Assembly: GCA_003014445.1 (NCBI GenBank)
Contig: PYGH01000001.1
Span: 372,001-436,000, forward strand
Direction of reading: 5' to 3'
Source: Fusobacterium naviforme
GTDB taxonomy: Bacteria > Bacillota > Clostridia > Lachnospirales > Lachnospiraceae
DNA length: 64,000 nt
The stretch's first letter is position 1. The number at the start of each line of letters is the position of its first letter. Below are positions 53,927 through 63,366 of the stretch, one piece after another. The notes beneath the pieces were generated by a model. That model saw only the letters and a list, made by a program, of their open reading frames with translations. It did not search any database and was not told the origin of the DNA. The position numbers and the translations under genes are program-made.

Positions 53927-54817
53927 TTATAGCTGTGCAGCCTCGCCGCGGCGCGCGCGCGGGCGCTTGTTACCGCTCATCTCGGAATTTGCTGCGTAGC
54001 GATCTCCCTGGCGGTAGAGCTTTGCGTATTTTTTGGGAGAGACGCCGACATAGGTATTGAAGGTACGGATGAAATGTGAGTAGGTCTGAAAGCCGGACTT
54101 CTCGCTGGCCTCCTGGACATTTGCTCCCTGGCGAAGCAGACGCTGTGCGGTGATGATGCGCAGCTGGATCACATATTCCATAACGCTGAACCCCGTTCCT
54201 CTCTTGAAGATGTGGCAGAGATAGTGCTTGCTCAGCATGAAGTGATCGGCCAGATCATCGAGGGAGATGTGATCTGTGCAGTTGCGGCGCAGATATTCCA
54301 GCACCGGCTGTACGCGATCATATTCCTGATTGGAGGCGCCGTGTTCTTTTTTGGTGGAGCGGATGCGGCTGCATACCAGCAGCAGAATCTCATACAGCGT
54401 GATGCGCTCCAGTATGTCCGTGCCGAAGGCGGGAGGCATGCTGATGCGGAGTTTCTCAAAAAGGCGGGAGAGCTTTGTGGTGTCCTCATCTGAGAGACGA
54501 ATACAGGCACCGGCGTTTTTCAGAGCTTCTGTGAAGTCTGTCTGCGGTGTGGAAAGCTGCTCCAGAAGGGAAGGGAGAATGTGCAGCACATAGCGGCGAA
54601 AGATAGAGCCATCTGCGCCGTTTTCGTCCCGATGAAGGGTGTTTGCATTCAGAATAAAGAGCGTATTTTTCCGCAGCGGATACATTTTTCGGTCCATAAA
54701 GAAGTCTCCGCCATCGCTCAGGACCAGCATGAGCTCCACGCCTTCGTGGTAGTGCAGGCGATGCATGCGCCATTTGTCGTCCTGCTTGTATTGGATAATG
54801 TAATCTCGCGATTCCAT
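53927..54817 (-). CDS. AraC-family regulator with N-terminal cupin
   Basis: 296 residues. The N-terminal cupin (RLHYHEGVELMLVLSDGGDFF, in pieces) should bind a small effector. Two C-terminal helix-turn-helix motifs (ISLDDLADHFMLSKHYLCHIFK; VQEASEKSGFQTYSHFIRTF) are typical. A basic tail RPRARRGE follows. It is divergent from the gcd/gct/hgd operon across 285 bp and is therefore the best candidate for its regulator. Confidence 0.88.
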   Translation of the reverse strand: MESRDYIIQYKQDDKWRMHRLHYHEGVELMLVLSDGGDFFMDRKMYPLRKNTLFILNANTLHRDENGADGSIFRRYVLHILPSLLEQLSTPQTDFTEALKNAGACIRLSDEDTTKLSRLFEKLRISMPPAFGTDILERITLYEILLLVCSRIRSTKKEHGASNQEYDRVQPVLEYLRRNCTDHISLDDLADHFMLSKHYLCHIFKRGTGFSVMEYVIQLRIITAQRLLRQGANVQEASEKSGFQTYSHFIRTFNTYVGVSPKKYAKLYRQGDRYAANSEMSGNKRPRARRGEAAQL

Positions 54818-55102
54818 GTGTATTTTGCCTTTCGTGGGGGAGCGCGATTCGCTGTGCGGTACTATCTCCCAATTATACTCCTTGGCAGTATTCTAGCACA
54901 CTTGTACAAAAGATCAAATGCCAGAAGCGGATGAATCTGCGGACTTCTGTATGTTCTGGCGGCAATGGGCGCTAAAAAAATCAGTTTTTTCAGTATTATT
55001 GTCAGCTGATCACAACTTATGCAAGGTTTGTGGCAATAAATAGGAAGAATCCTGTGTGGATTATGTTAGAATGTAGTCATAATGAAAAGGAGGTGGATAG
55101 GT
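54818..55102. promoter_or_regulatory. Divergent control region of the AraC-type gene and glutamate-fermentation operon
   Basis: 285 bp without a gene. TAGAAT at 55067-55072 is a possible -10 for the operon but no good -35 precedes it, compatible with activator dependence. No extended palindrome stood out. Confidence 0.4.
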
Positions 55103-55387
55103 ATGTGGACAAGCACATCCATGGCGGTACCTGAAAGCGTACTTCTTTCAGTGATGGGACTATGCGTAGTGATGAGTACGCTGATTGTCCTTGCTCTGGT
55201 CGTACTGATTTTTTCCAAGATCATGGCATCCGGAAATGCCGCCGGAAGCAAGGTCGCGTCCAGACCCGCGCCGGAACCCCCGGGCATCAGCGATGAGATC
55301 TGTTCCATAATTCTCGCTGTGATCTGTGAAGAACTGCACGCGGCTCCGGAAGAGATCAATGTCACAAGCATCAGAGAAATAAAATGA
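55103..55387 (+). CDS. gcdD: Glutaconyl-CoA decarboxylase delta subunit (OadG-like)
   Basis: 94 residues from ATG 55103 (AAAGGAGG 9 nt upstream). A single membrane helix (about residues 14-38, LLSVMGLCVVMSTLIVLALVV) and a short Pro-rich, helical cytoplasmic tail fit the small assembly subunit of biotin-dependent sodium pumps. It is first in the operon, followed by the biotin carrier and the membrane pump subunit. Confidence 0.82.
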   Translation: MWTSTSMAVPESVLLSVMGLCVVMSTLIVLALVVLIFSKIMASGNAAGSKVASRPAPEPPGISDEICSIILAVICEELHAAPEEINVTSIREIK

Positions 55388-55415
55388 ATCCAGGACAAAA
55401 CAGGAGGCTAATGAT

Positions 55416-55907
55416 ATGAAGTATGTTGTTACCATGAACGGCAAGAAATACGAGGTTGAAGTGGAACGGATGTCCGCATTCCATATGCTTACCCGTGAAG
55501 AGATTGCTTCCGGTGTCTCCACCCCGGTTCAGCCTGTGACGGCACCCGCTCCGGCACCGGTTGCAGCACCCGCTCCGGCCCCGAAGGCAGCAGCTCCTGC
55601 CCCGGCACCGGCCCCGAAGGCAGCGGCTCCGGCACCCGCGCCTGCTCCGGCTCCCAAGGCAGCAGCACCTGCTCCGGCAGCAGCTCCCGCAGGCGGAACC
55701 CCGGTTACCTGCCCGATGCCCGGTTCTGTGCTCGGCGTCAAGGTAAATGTCGGTGATAAGGTATCTGCAGGACAGACCATGTTCGTGATCGAGGCCATGA
55801 AGATGGAGAATGATATTGTGGCTCCGGTAGACGGCACGGTTGCATCCATCAGCGTTAAGACCGGTGATACTGTGGACACGGATCAGGTCATGGGTACCCT
55901 GAACTAA
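55416..55907 (+). CDS. gcdC: Glutaconyl-CoA decarboxylase biotin carrier subunit
   Basis: 163 residues. The biotin-lysine motif EAMKMEN lies in a C-terminal biotinyl domain (CPMPGSVLGVKVNVGDKVSAG). An Ala/Pro/Lys linker of about 55 residues, built from APAPAPKAAAP-like repeats, gives the swinging arm. CO2 is carried on biotin from the alpha subunit to the membrane beta subunit. Confidence 0.93.
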   Translation: MKYVVTMNGKKYEVEVERMSAFHMLTREEIASGVSTPVQPVTAPAPAPVAAPAPAPKAAAPAPAPAPKAAAPAPAPAPAPKAAAPAPAAAPAGGTPVTCPMPGSVLGVKVNVGDKVSAGQTMFVIEAMKMENDIVAPVDGTVASISVKTGDTVDTDQVMGTLN

Positions 55908-55924
55908 GGTAAGGAGGAAACGCT

Positions 55925-57076
55925 GTGAATCTTATTGAAATCGTTGAAGGGCTGCTTTCCGGCTCCGGATACGCGACGATGACCTGGCAGCAGCTTGTCA
56001 TGCTTGTCATTTCGTTCGTCCTTATGTATCTGGCGATCGTGAAGCAGTTTGAACCGCTTCTGCTTCTGCCGATTTCCTTCGGTATCTTTATGTCAAACCT
56101 GCCGCATTCCGGTACATTCCAGTATTTCTACGAGATAGATCACTGGTATGAGGCCGGAATTCTGGGTGTCATGTACATGGGAGTCAAGTCGAGCTTCTTC
56201 CCCTGCATGATGTTCCTCGCAGTCGGCGCGATGACAGACTTTGGCCCGCTGATTGCGAATCCGATCTCACTGCTGCTCGGAGCGGCTGCGCAGCTCGGTA
56301 TTTACTGTGCTTTTATCTTTGCAAATGCGACCGGCCTTTTCACGCCGCAGCAGGCAGCAGCAATTGGTATCATCGGCGGTGCTGACGGCCCGACGGCAAT
56401 CTATGTTGCAAACAATCTCGCACCGGAGCTGGTTGCACCGATTGCAGTTGCGGCGTACAGCTACATGGCGCTGATTCCGCTGATTCAGCCGCCGATCATG
56501 CATGCACTGACAACTGACAAAGAGCGCAGAATCAAGATGAAGCAGCTCCGCAAGGTCTCAAAGACGGAGAAGATCATCTTCCCGGTGCTGGTTGCCTGCC
56601 TTGTATCGCTGTTGCTTCCGGATGTAGCCCCGCTGCTCTGCATGCTGATGCTCGGAAACCTCTTCCGTGAGTCCGGTGTGGTTGAGAGACTTTCTGATGT
56701 GTCTCAGAACGCACTCTGCAATATCTGCACGATTTTTCTTGGCCTCTCTGTCGGCGCAACTGCAAGAGGAGAGATATTCCTGCGCGCACAGACACTGGCG
56801 ATTGTTGTCATGGGTCTCGCTGCATTCTGCTTCTCCACGGTCGGCGGACTGCTGCTTGGAAAGCTGCTCTGCATCGTGACGGGCGGAAAGATCAATCCGC
56901 TTATCGGTTCTGCCGGTGTGTCCGCAGTTCCGATGGCAGCACGTGTTGTACAGACTGTGGGCGCCAAGACCGACCGCACCAACTTCCTGCTGATGCACGC
57001 CATGGGTCCGAATGTTGCGGGTGTCATTGGTTCCGCAGTTGCGGCGGGCTTCTTCCTGACCTTCTTCGCGCACTGA
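55925..57076 (+). CDS. gcdB: Glutaconyl-CoA decarboxylase beta subunit (Na+ pump)
   Basis: 383 residues from a GTG with AAGGAGG upstream. The OadB/GcdB family text is clear: [32 protein letters not shown] (in pieces), [17 protein letters not shown], and C-terminal [16 protein letters not shown]. About ten membrane segments. It decarboxylates carboxybiotin and exports sodium, conserving the energy of glutaconyl-CoA decarboxylation. Confidence 0.93.
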   Translation: MNLIEIVEGLLSGSGYATMTWQQLVMLVISFVLMYLAIVKQFEPLLLLPISFGIFMSNLPHSGTFQYFYEIDHWYEAGILGVMYMGVKSSFFPCMMFLAVGAMTDFGPLIANPISLLLGAAAQLGIYCAFIFANATGLFTPQQAAAIGIIGGADGPTAIYVANNLAPELVAPIAVAAYSYMALIPLIQPPIMHALTTDKERRIKMKQLRKVSKTEKIIFPVLVACLVSLLLPDVAPLLCMLMLGNLFRESGVVERLSDVSQNALCNICTIFLGLSVGATARGEIFLRAQTLAIVVMGLAAFCFSTVGGLLLGKLLCIVTGGKINPLIGSAGVSAVPMAARVVQTVGAKTDRTNFLLMHAMGPNVAGVIGSAVAAGFFLTFFAH

Positions 57077-57166
57077 GTGTGAAAGAGTCCTCAGAGTGGG
57101 TATGTTTCAGAAACGCATGAAATTAATAGAGCTGTTTTTTGTGTTTTGAGAAAGGAGGATATTACC

Positions 57167-58198
57167 ATGAACAAAGTAATGAGTTTACATGATGCTGTAG
57201 CAAAGTATGTCGAGAGCGGAGATAGCATCTGCTTCGGCGGATTTACCACCAATCGCAAGCCCTATGCCGCAGTTGGCGAGATCCTTCGCCAGGGTCAGAC
57301 AGATTTCACCGTGTGGGCAGGTCCCGCAGGTGGTGACTGGGATATGATGATCGGAGAGGGCCGCGTTAAGGCATATATCAACTGCTACACTGCAAACTCC
57401 GGCTATACCAATGTCTCCCGTCGCTTCCGCGCTGCAATTGAGGCGGGCAAGCTGACCTACGAGGACTATTCTCAGGATGTTCTGATGCTTCAGCTTCACG
57501 CGGCATCCCTGGGGCTTCCCTTCCTTCCGGTCCGCCTGATGCAGGGATCCGGCCTCACTGATTTCTGGGGCATTTCCGAGGAGACCAGAAAGACTCTGGA
57601 CAAGGTTGATGATCTGAAGTTTGCGTATGTGGACAATCCCTTTAACCCGGGAGAGAAGGTAGTCGCTGTTCCGACTCCGAAGCTCGACACGGCTATCATC
57701 CATGTTCAGAAGGCTTCCCCGGACGGAACCTGCATCATTGAGGGTGATGAGTTCCACGATGTCGATGTCGCTGTCGCTGCAAAGAAGGTGATCGTGACCT
57801 GTGAGGAGCTTGTGAGCGATGAGTATATTCGCCGTGATCCCACTCTGACCAAGGTCTTTGGTGAGTGTGTGAGTGCGGTCTGCCACGTTCCGTTTGGCGC
57901 ATGGCCGTCTCAGTGCTACAACTACTACGACTGCGATGACGCTGCGATGAAGGAGTACGACAAGGCTTCTAAGTATCAGGATAAGGATGACGCGGAGAAG
58001 CAGATCGCGAAGGAAGCTGAGAAGGCAGCAAAGAAGGGCCTTCCCTACACAGCACCGGTGAATCCGGAGACTTTTAAGGATTATCTTGAGAAGTGGGTCT
58101 ACAGCTGCAAGGACAACGATGAGCTGCTGGATAAGATCGGCGGTTCCCGTCTCACGAAGCTGAAGGTCGTTCCGGGTCTCGGATACGCAAAACGATAA
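57167..58198 (+). CDS. gctA: Glutaconate CoA-transferase subunit A
   Basis: 343 residues from the ATG with AAAGGAGG 8 nt upstream. N-terminal KVMSLHDAVAKYVESGDSICFGGF and VWAGPAGGDWDMMIGEGRVKAY (in pieces) match GctA. A Lys/Glu-rich helical insertion near residues 265-295 (KYQDKDDAEKQIAKEAEKAA) makes it slightly longer than the Acidaminococcus enzyme (about 320). With GctB it moves CoA onto 2-hydroxyglutarate. Confidence 0.92.
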   Translation: MNKVMSLHDAVAKYVESGDSICFGGFTTNRKPYAAVGEILRQGQTDFTVWAGPAGGDWDMMIGEGRVKAYINCYTANSGYTNVSRRFRAAIEAGKLTYEDYSQDVLMLQLHAASLGLPFLPVRLMQGSGLTDFWGISEETRKTLDKVDDLKFAYVDNPFNPGEKVVAVPTPKLDTAIIHVQKASPDGTCIIEGDEFHDVDVAVAAKKVIVTCEELVSDEYIRRDPTLTKVFGECVSAVCHVPFGAWPSQCYNYYDCDDAAMKEYDKASKYQDKDDAEKQIAKEAEKAAKKGLPYTAPVNPETFKDYLEKWVYSCKDNDELLDKIGGSRLTKLKVVPGLGYAKR

Positions 58199-58214
58199 GG
58201 GGAGGTAAAAAGAC

Positions 58215-59009
58215 ATGGCTGATTACACGAATTATACAAAGCAGGAAATGCAGGCATATGCCATTGCAAAGAACATCAAGGAGAACCAGATCGTTATCGT
58301 CGGCACAGGTCTTCCGCTGATCGGTGCTTCCCTCGCGAAGCGCGCGGTCTGCCCGTCCTGCCATCCGATCGTTGAGAGCGGACTGATGGATTGCGCACCG
58401 GTAGAGGTTCCGCGTTCGGTTGGAGATCTCCGCTTCATGGCACACTGCGCAGTGCAGTGGCCGAATATCCGCTTTGTCGGGTTTGAGTCCAATGAGTGGC
58501 TGCACGACGAGGACAGACTGATCGCTTTCATCGGCGGAGCGCAGATTGATCCCTACGGAAACGTAAACTCCACCTGCATCGGCGATTACAATAACCCGAA
58601 GACCCGCTTTACGGGTTCCGGCGGTGCAAACGGAATTGCGACCTACTGCAATACCATCATCATGATGCAGCATCAGAAGAGAAGATTCATGGACAAGATC
58701 GACTACATCACCAGCCCGGGCTGGATGGATGGCCCCGGCGGACGTGAGAGAGCGGGACTTCCGGGCAACAGAGGCCCGCAGATGGTCGTGACCGATCTCG
58801 GTATCATGAAGTTCGATGCAGAGACGAAGAGAATGTACCTCGCTTACTACTATCCCTTCTCTACCCCTGAGATGGTCAAGGAGAACACCGGCTTTGATGT
58901 CGATGTGTCCAAGGCAGAGCTCATCGAAGGACCGAGCCCGGAGATCATCAGGATGATCCGTGAGGAGATCGATCCCGGACAGGCATTTATCAAGGTTCCG
59001 AAGCAGTAA
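58215..59009 (+). CDS. gctB: Glutaconate CoA-transferase subunit B
   Basis: 264 residues, ribosome site GGGGAGGT. The catalytic Glu that forms the CoA thioester lies in HPIVESGLMDCAPVEVP. GGRERAGLPGNRGPQMVVTD (split) is typical. It forms the active site of the CoA-transferase with GctA, 16 bp upstream. Confidence 0.93.
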   Translation: MADYTNYTKQEMQAYAIAKNIKENQIVIVGTGLPLIGASLAKRAVCPSCHPIVESGLMDCAPVEVPRSVGDLRFMAHCAVQWPNIRFVGFESNEWLHDEDRLIAFIGGAQIDPYGNVNSTCIGDYNNPKTRFTGSGGANGIATYCNTIIMMQHQKRRFMDKIDYITSPGWMDGPGGRERAGLPGNRGPQMVVTDLGIMKFDAETKRMYLAYYYPFSTPEMVKENTGFDVDVSKAELIEGPSPEIIRMIREEIDPGQAFIKVPKQ

Positions 59010-59019
59010 GAATACTTTG

Positions 59020-59047
59020 CGCCTCTGCCTATGCGCAGGCGGAGGCG
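59020..59047 (+). other. Intercistronic hairpin between gctB and gcdA
   Basis: CGCCTCTGCCT (59020-59030) pairs with AGGCGGAGGCG (59037-59047), one G-T pair, no T-run; probably an mRNA stability or processing element. Confidence 0.7.
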
Positions 59048-59093
59048 GACAAATCCCTGTAACTTGCTGAATGATTAAAGAGGAGATTCGAAC

Positions 59094-60905
59094 ATGAACA
59101 ATTATTCCATGCCGGGATATTTTCAGAATATGCCCGTGCTCAATGCGCCGGCAGCCAAGCCGAACGCAGAGAATGCTGCAGAACTGAAAGAGATTGAGAG
59201 TGCGATTCACAAGCAGGCGGAGACCATGCTTGCTGCCGGAACCGCAGATGATAAGATTCATGCGAAGGGACAGTATACTGCGCTGGAGAGAATCAACCAG
59301 CTGGTTGATCCGGGGAGCTTCTGCCCGCTGAATACGATCTATAATCCGCAGGACAATGCGGAGGAGAGAATTGGCATCGTCAGCACGGGCGTGATCAAGG
59401 GTCTCGGACGCATCAATGGCAAGTGGGCTGTGATTATTGCTTCCGACAATAAAAAGATGGCAGGCGCGTGGGTTCCGGGGCAGGCGGATAACCTTCTCCG
59501 CGGCTCCGACACCGCAAAGATGCTGGGCATCCCGCTGGTATACATCTTAAACTGCTCCGGCGTTAAGCTGGATGAGCAGGAGAAGGTTTATCCGAACAGA
59601 CGCGGCGGCGGTACCCCCTTCTATCGCAATTCTGAGCTGAACCAGATGGGCGTTCCGGTTATCGTGGGAATTTACGGAACCAACCCTGCAGGCGGCGGCT
59701 ATCACTCCATCTCTCCGACCATCCTGATTGCACATGAGAAGGGCAATATGGCTGTCGGCGGCGCAGGTATTGTCGGCGGTATGGACTCCAAGCCCTACGT
59801 GGATCTTGAGGGTGCAGAGGGCATGATCGACGCGACCAGAAAGATGAAGAACGATCCGCCGGGATCTGTCTCCATCCACTACAATGTCACCGGTTTCTTC
59901 CGCGAGGTCTACGCAGAGGAGTTCGGTGTTCTGGATGCCATCAAGAAGTATATGGACTATGTTCCGGCCTTTAATCCGGAGTTCTTCCGTGTCGATGTTC
60001 CGAAGGCACCGGCAATCGAAGGTGACGCGCTTTACGATATCGTTCCGAGAAATACCCGCCGTACCTACGATATGTACAATGTTCTCAAGGCGCTCTTTGA
60101 CGGCGGTGAGTTCATGGAGTACAAGAAGGACTACGGCCCGGAGATGATCACCGGTCTTGCAAAGGTCAATGGTCTTGTGGTCGGTGTTGTCGCAAACCGT
60201 CAGGGTGTGCTCGCGATGCAGGGTTATCCGGACTATCCGGAGTACAGAGGAAAGGGCGCCATGGGCATGGGCGGAAAGCTCTATCGCCAGGGCCTGATCA
60301 AGATGAATGAGTTTGTGACCCTCTGCGGCCGAGATCGTCTGCCGATGGTATGGGTTCAGGATACGACGGGCATCGATGTCGACAATGAGGCGGAGAAGGC
60401 AGAGCTGCTCGGACTTGGCCAGAGCCTGATTTATTCCATCCAGTCCAGCAAGATCCCGATGCTTGAGATCACACTCAGAAAGGGAACTGCTGCTGCGCAC
60501 TATGTTCTCGGCGGTCCGCAGGCAAATGACAATAACGTATTCTCTATCGGAACCGCTGCGACAGAGATCAACGTGATGTATGGTAAGACTGCTGCTGGCG
60601 CTATGTACAGCCGCCGCCTTGTGAAGGATCAGGATGGCGGCAAGGATCTGCAGGGTACCATCGACAAGATGAACAAGCTGATTCAGCACTATATCGACAC
60701 CTCTACGCCGCAGTACTGCGCAAAGGCAGGCCTGGTCGATGAGATTGTCGATATGCCGAAGCTCAGAAACTATGTTGTGGCCTTTACGGATGCAGCATAT
60801 CAGAACCCGAAGTCAATCTGCCCGTTCCATCAGATGCTTCTTCCGAGAATCATCAAGGACTATAACGCAAATGGACAGAGTGCAAAGAACGCTGTCAAGG
60901 CGTAA
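59094..60905 (+). CDS. gcdA: Glutaconyl-CoA decarboxylase alpha subunit (carboxyltransferase)
   Basis: 603 residues. Acyl-CoA carboxyltransferase folds in two halves: KWAVIIASDNKKMAGAW, GGGTPFYRNSELNQMGVPV and, in the C-terminal half, VWVQDTTGIDVDNEAE, LGLGQSLIYSIQ, ITLRKGTAAAHYVLGG and AAGAMYSRRLVKD. It transfers CO2 from glutaconyl-CoA to biotin, giving crotonyl-CoA. It lies between the CoA-transferase and dehydratase genes, as in Acidaminococcus. Confidence 0.94.
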   Translation: MNNYSMPGYFQNMPVLNAPAAKPNAENAAELKEIESAIHKQAETMLAAGTADDKIHAKGQYTALERINQLVDPGSFCPLNTIYNPQDNAEERIGIVSTGVIKGLGRINGKWAVIIASDNKKMAGAWVPGQADNLLRGSDTAKMLGIPLVYILNCSGVKLDEQEKVYPNRRGGGTPFYRNSELNQMGVPVIVGIYGTNPAGGGYHSISPTILIAHEKGNMAVGGAGIVGGMDSKPYVDLEGAEGMIDATRKMKNDPPGSVSIHYNVTGFFREVYAEEFGVLDAIKKYMDYVPAFNPEFFRVDVPKAPAIEGDALYDIVPRNTRRTYDMYNVLKALFDGGEFMEYKKDYGPEMITGLAKVNGLVVGVVANRQGVLAMQGYPDYPEYRGKGAMGMGGKLYRQGLIKMNEFVTLCGRDRLPMVWVQDTTGIDVDNEAEKAELLGLGQSLIYSIQSSKIPMLEITLRKGTAAAHYVLGGPQANDNNVFSIGTAATEINVMYGKTAAGAMYSRRLVKDQDGGKDLQGTIDKMNKLIQHYIDTSTPQYCAKAGLVDEIVDMPKLRNYVVAFTDAAYQNPKSICPFHQMLLPRIIKDYNANGQSAKNAVKA

Positions 60906-60935
60906 GCGGAACAGGCTTCAGATTTGAAATTACAG

Positions 60936-60967
60936 CTGCGCGGCCGGACATTCTACAGGCCGCGCAG
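60936..60967 (+). other. Intercistronic hairpin between gcdA and hgdC
   Basis: CTGCGCGGCC (60936-60945) pairs with GGCCGCGCAG (60958-60967); no T-run follows. Confidence 0.72.
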
Positions 60968-61012
60968 TGAAAAAGCTGTCCGGAGGGGACAGCGACAGGA
61001 GAGCAGTAGTAC

Positions 61013-61804
61013 ATGGCTATTTACAGTTTAGGTATTGATGTAGGCTCCACCGCCTCCAAGTGTGTCATTCTGGAGGACGGCAAGGAGATTATTGCAAAGT
61101 CACTGGTCAGTGTTGGTACCGGGACAAGCGGACCGAAGCGCGCCATTGAGGAGGTCTTAAAGACCGCAGGGATGAAGCGCGAGGATATGAGCTATACACT
61201 CGCGACAGGCTATGGACGCAATTCCCTGGAGGGGATTGCAGACAAGCAGATGAGTGAGCTCTCATGTCATGCGCGCGGTGCGTATTTCCTCTTTCCGAAG
61301 GTTCACACGGTTATCGACATCGGCGGACAGGATGTGAAGGTCTTAAAGATCGAGAACGGCGCAATGGTCAATTTCCAGATGAATGACAAGTGTGCCGCCG
61401 GAACCGGACGCTTTCTCGACGTGATGGCCCGCGTGCTTGAGGTAGAGGTGAGCGATCTGGAGCGTCTGTCGGCAGAATCCACCAAGAAGGTCGGAATCAG
61501 CTCCACCTGCACCGTTTTTGCGGAGAGCGAGGTGATCAGTCAGCTTGCGCTCGGCTCAGATAAGCGGGATATCATCGCTGGTATTCACCGCTCCATCGCG
61601 GGGCGTGTGGCGGGACTGGTGCATCGTGTCGGTGCGGTTCCGCAGGTAGTTATGACCGGAGGCGTGGCCCAGAACCACGGTGTGGTGCTGGCGCTCGAGG
61701 AGCAGCTTGGTGTGGAGATATTTACCTCTCCGCTGACCCAGTATAACGGAGCGCTCGGCGCAGCCCTGTTTGCATATCAGGGAGCGTTAAAGCACGCCAG
61801 ATAA
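61013..61804 (+). CDS. hgdC: (R)-2-hydroxyglutaryl-CoA dehydratase activator (archerase)
   Basis: 263 residues of the ASKHA ATPase fold: [26 protein letters not shown] and [11 protein letters not shown]. Cys127 ([12 protein letters not shown]) and Cys166 ([13 protein letters not shown]) would hold the [4Fe-4S] cluster shared across the homodimer and match the positions known in Acidaminococcus. It injects a high-energy electron into HgdAB at the cost of ATP and is very oxygen sensitive. Confidence 0.96.
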   Translation: MAIYSLGIDVGSTASKCVILEDGKEIIAKSLVSVGTGTSGPKRAIEEVLKTAGMKREDMSYTLATGYGRNSLEGIADKQMSELSCHARGAYFLFPKVHTVIDIGGQDVKVLKIENGAMVNFQMNDKCAAGTGRFLDVMARVLEVEVSDLERLSAESTKKVGISSTCTVFAESEVISQLALGSDKRDIIAGIHRSIAGRVAGLVHRVGAVPQVVMTGGVAQNHGVVLALEEQLGVEIFTSPLTQYNGALGAALFAYQGALKHAR

Positions 61805-61819
61805 GTAACTTTTCGTTTT

Positions 61820-61847
61820 TGAGCCCCTTCCCTCTGGGCGGGGCTCA
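61820..61847 (+). other. Intercistronic hairpin between hgdC and hgdA
   Basis: TGAGCCCC (61820-61827) pairs with GGGGCTCA (61840-61847). The T-run lies before, not after, the stem, so it is not a forward terminator. Confidence 0.65.
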
Positions 61848-61900
61848 GCTTGCGGGACAGCGTAAGCCATGCTGTGCCGCAGATTTGGAGGCGATTGATT

Positions 61901-63364
61901 ATGGCAGAAGAAGTAAAGAAACCGGCAAAGAAGAAAACAAGCCCGGGCGTGATTGCACTGCGCAAGGTCGTTGATGATGTCTACGCTGAGGCAAGAGAAG
62001 CAAAGAAGCGCGGAGAGCCGGTGGGCTGGTCCTCTTCCAAGTTCCCCTGCGAGCTTGCGGAGGCCTTTGGCCTGCACGTCGTATATCCGGAGAACCAGGC
62101 GGCAGGAATTGCGGCAAACCGTAATGGTGAGATGCTCTGTCAGGCAGCCGAGGATCTCGGCTATGACAATGATATCTGTGGCTACACCCGTATCAGTCTT
62201 GCCTATGCAGCCGGCTACAGAGTCGGCAGAAAGTTCGACCCGGCAACCGGTGAGTACATCATCAACCCGGCGTCCGGCAAGCCCTTAAAGGACGCTGACG
62301 GCAAGCCCGTTATTGACGAGGCAACTGGCAAGCCGAAGAAGGATCCGAAGACGCAGACTCCATATGAGGAGCTGGTCAATATCAACGACATCGAGGCACT
62401 GCCGGACGGCCCGGAGAAGGAGCAGAAGCTCGCGGCTCTAAAGCCGATTCGCCAGAACCTCATGCCGATGCCCGACTTCGTTCTCTGCTGCAATAATATC
62501 TGCAACTGCATGACAAAGTGGTATGAGAACATCGCCCGCATTCACAATATTCCGCTCATCATGATCGATATCCCCTATAACAATGATGTCGATGTCGATG
62601 ACAGTAAGGTCCGCTATGTGAGAGCGCAGTTTGACGAGGCAATCAAGCAGCTTGAGCAGATCTCCGGCAAGAAATTTGATGAGGAGAAATTCAATCAGGC
62701 ATGTGCAAATGCAAACAGAACGGCAAAGGCCTGGCTGAAGGTCTGTGATTATCTCCAGTACAAGCCCGCTCCGATGTCCGGCTTTGATCTCTTCAACCAC
62801 ATGGCAGATGTCGTGACCGCGCGTGGCCGTGTCGAGACTGCCGAGGCCTTTGAGCTGCTCGCGCAGGATCTTGAGCAGAATGTCAAGGATGGTACCTCCA
62901 CGCTGCCGTTCCCGGAGAAAAAGCGCATCATGTTCGAGGGTATTCCGTGCTGGCCGAAGCTTCCGGCACTGTTCAAGCCCCTGAAGGACAACGGAATTAA
63001 TGTCACCGCAGTCGTCTACGCTCCGGCATTCGGTTTTGTTTATGATGGTCTGGACGAGATGGCACGCGCTTACTACAAGGCTCCGAACTCTGTATGTATT
63101 GAGCAGGGTGTTGCATGGAGAGAGGGAATCTGCCGCGACAACAAGGTCGATGGCGTACTGGTTCACTACAACCGCTCCTGCAAGCCGTGGTCCGGTTACA
63201 TGGCGGAGATGCAGAGACGCTTCACCAAGGATCTCGGTGTGCCCTGCGCCGGCTTTGACGGCGATCAGGCGGATCCGCGTAACTTTAACGCCGCACAGTA
63301 TGAGACCAGAGTACAGGGTCTGATGGAAGCAATGGAAGCGAACGACAAAGCGAAGGAGGCGTAA
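61901..63364 (+). CDS. hgdA: (R)-2-hydroxyglutaryl-CoA dehydratase subunit A
   Basis: 487 residues from ATG 61901 with GGAGG upstream. Features are SSKFPCELAEAFGLHVVYPENQAAGIAANR (in pieces), cysteines in FVLCCNNICNCMTKWYE for the iron-sulfur cluster, and a late LVHYNRSCKPWSGYM. A loop near residues 110-155 with FDPATGEYIINPASGKPLKD is a hydrophilic insertion. With HgdB it removes water from 2-hydroxyglutaryl-CoA by a ketyl-radical route. The hgdB start follows 2 bp after its stop. Confidence 0.95.
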   Translation: MAEEVKKPAKKKTSPGVIALRKVVDDVYAEAREAKKRGEPVGWSSSKFPCELAEAFGLHVVYPENQAAGIAANRNGEMLCQAAEDLGYDNDICGYTRISLAYAAGYRVGRKFDPATGEYIINPASGKPLKDADGKPVIDEATGKPKKDPKTQTPYEELVNINDIEALPDGPEKEQKLAALKPIRQNLMPMPDFVLCCNNICNCMTKWYENIARIHNIPLIMIDIPYNNDVDVDDSKVRYVRAQFDEAIKQLEQISGKKFDEEKFNQACANANRTAKAWLKVCDYLQYKPAPMSGFDLFNHMADVVTARGRVETAEAFELLAQDLEQNVKDGTSTLPFPEKKRIMFEGIPCWPKLPALFKPLKDNGINVTAVVYAPAFGFVYDGLDEMARAYYKAPNSVCIEQGVAWREGICRDNKVDGVLVHYNRSCKPWSGYMAEMQRRFTKDLGVPCAGFDGDQADPRNFNAAQYETRVQGLMEAMEANDKAKEA

Positions 63365-63366
63365 GA

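Noticed and set aside
55561-55746. Small Pro/Arg-rich frame inside gcdC
   Set aside because: Out-of-frame reading of the Ala-Pro linker.
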